DNA of 5,607 nt, from positions 1 to 5,607 of the forward strand of contig CAJLXE010000118.1 of the NCBI GenBank assembly GCA_905210525.1. Direction: 5' to 3'. Position 1 is the stretch's first letter. Every line of letters starts with the position of its first letter. This document shows, piece by piece, positions 4,909 to 5,607 of the stretch. A program made the position numbers and the translations under genes. Origin of the DNA: an uncultured Clostridia bacterium. GTDB taxonomy: Bacteria; Bacillota; Clostridia; HGM11327. Under the pieces are notes generated by a model. That model did no database searches. It had not been told where the DNA came from and saw only the letters and a list, made by a program, of their open reading frames with translations.

Positions 4909-5607
4909 TGAATAAATTTGATATAGAAAAACTGAATTTGTATTACGGAAACTTTCAGGCGCTTAAAAACATAAATCTTGCAATACCGGAGAACCGGATA
5001 ACCGCATTTATAGGTCCGTCCGGATGCGGAAAATCAACGCTTCTCAAGAGTCTGAACAGAATGAACGATCTTGTGGAGGGGTGCAGGATTGACGGCACAA
5101 TAAAGCTGGACGGCGAGGATATATATAAGGATTTCGATGTAAATATCCTCAGAAAACGCGTAGGCATGGTGTTTCAGAAGCCAAATCCGTTTCCTATGAG
5201 CGTGTATGACAATATTGCATACGGTCCCAGAACCCACGGTATACGTTCAAAGGCAAAGCTTGACGATATTGTGGAGCGTTCTTTGACGGACGCAGCTATA
5301 TGGGACGAGGTGAAAGACAGACTTAAGAAGTCGGCACTTGGATTTTCGGGAGGACAACAGCAAAGACTTTGCATAGCAAGAGCGCTTGCGGTGGCTCCGG
5401 AGGTGCTGCTTATGGATGAACCTACATCGGCGCTGGATCCGATTTCTACGTCAAAGATTGAGGATCTTGCGATTGAATTAAAAGACAAATATACGATCGT
5501 CATGGTAACGCATAATATGCAGCAGGCGACTCGTATTTCGGACCGCACTGTATTTTTCCTTTTAGGAGAGATCATAGAAAGCGGAAAGACAGAACAGCTC
5601 TTTTCGA
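4908..5607 (+). CDS. pstB: Phosphate ABC transporter ATP-binding protein PstB (3' end cut by the window edge)
   Basis: The cytoplasmic ATPase that powers phosphate import by PstC/PstA. 233 residues are present out of a usual 250 or so, so about 20 are missing at the right edge. All nucleotide-binding motifs are visible: Walker A GPSGCGKST (36-44, Lys42), Q-loop Gln90 in VFQKPNPFPMSVYDNI, signature SGGQQQR (147-153), Walker B VLLMDEPTSALDP (166-178, Glu171), and H-loop His202 in VTHNMQQA. The segments SLNRMNDL (48-55), PNPFPMS and QQQRLCIARALA are diagnostic of PstB rather than other importer ATPases. Phe146 precedes SGGQ where Leu is the norm. The start ATG overlaps the pstA TAA (TAATG), with AAAGGGA 7 nt upstream. 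phoU commonly follows pstB but is outside the window. Confidence 0.98.
   Translation, partial: MNKFDIEKLNLYYGNFQALKNINLAIPENRITAFIGPSGCGKSTLLKSLNRMNDLVEGCRIDGTIKLDGEDIYKDFDVNILRKRVGMVFQKPNPFPMSVYDNIAYGPRTHGIRSKAKLDDIVERSLTDAAIWDEVKDRLKKSALGFSGGQQQRLCIARALAVAPEVLLMDEPTSALDPISTSKIEDLAIELKDKYTIVMVTHNMQQATRISDRTVFFLLGEIIESGKTEQLFS

Noticed and set aside
5174..5575. 133-codon minus-strand open frame
   Set aside because: It lies opposite pstB, whose Walker, signature and H-loop motifs are all intact on the plus strand.

Overview
The window looks like chromosomal DNA from an anaerobic, moderately AT-rich Firmicute of the class Clostridia, probably gut-associated. The basis is the AGGAGG-type ribosome sites, a MepA-like MATE transporter, a Clostridia-style cytidylate-kinase-like protein, and a strong preference for the ATA isoleucine codon (18 of 25 Ile codons in pstA). 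The species cannot be named from this sequence. I see no rRNA, tRNA, CRISPR array or insertion sequence.

Layout. Positions 1-1842, minus strand: a two-gene operon. A cytidylate-kinase-like protein comes first (1842-1219) and overlaps by 4 bp a MATE-family efflux protein that runs off the left edge. Positions 1843-2256: a 414-bp divergent intergenic region. It holds the promoter of the minus operon, a possible remnant of a GntR-type regulator, small inverted repeats, and TTTACA/TTAACA direct repeats that resemble a Firmicute PhoP box just upstream of pstS. Positions 2257-5607, plus strand: a high-affinity phosphate uptake operon, pstS-pstC-pstA-pstB. pstB is cut by the right edge about 20 codons before its expected end. 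phoU would commonly follow, but it is outside the window.

How the genes work together. PstS is a lipoprotein that captures phosphate outside the membrane. PstC and PstA form the channel, and PstB dimers supply ATP hydrolysis. pstC/pstA and pstA/pstB overlap by 3 bp and 1 bp, so they are probably translationally coupled. pstS is separated from pstC by 70 bp and a small stem-loop around its stop codon, a layout that would let PstS be made in excess.

The main oddity is pstS itself. The two halves of the protein are in swapped order. The segment normally found in the C-terminal half (R-E-E-G-S-G-T-R through the usual C-terminal helix) follows the lipoprotein signal directly. The segment normally at the N-terminus (GSSSVTPVMEKL through the W-x-D-L-x-G segment) comes last. 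This is a circular permutation of the phosphate-binding protein, inside one uninterrupted reading frame.
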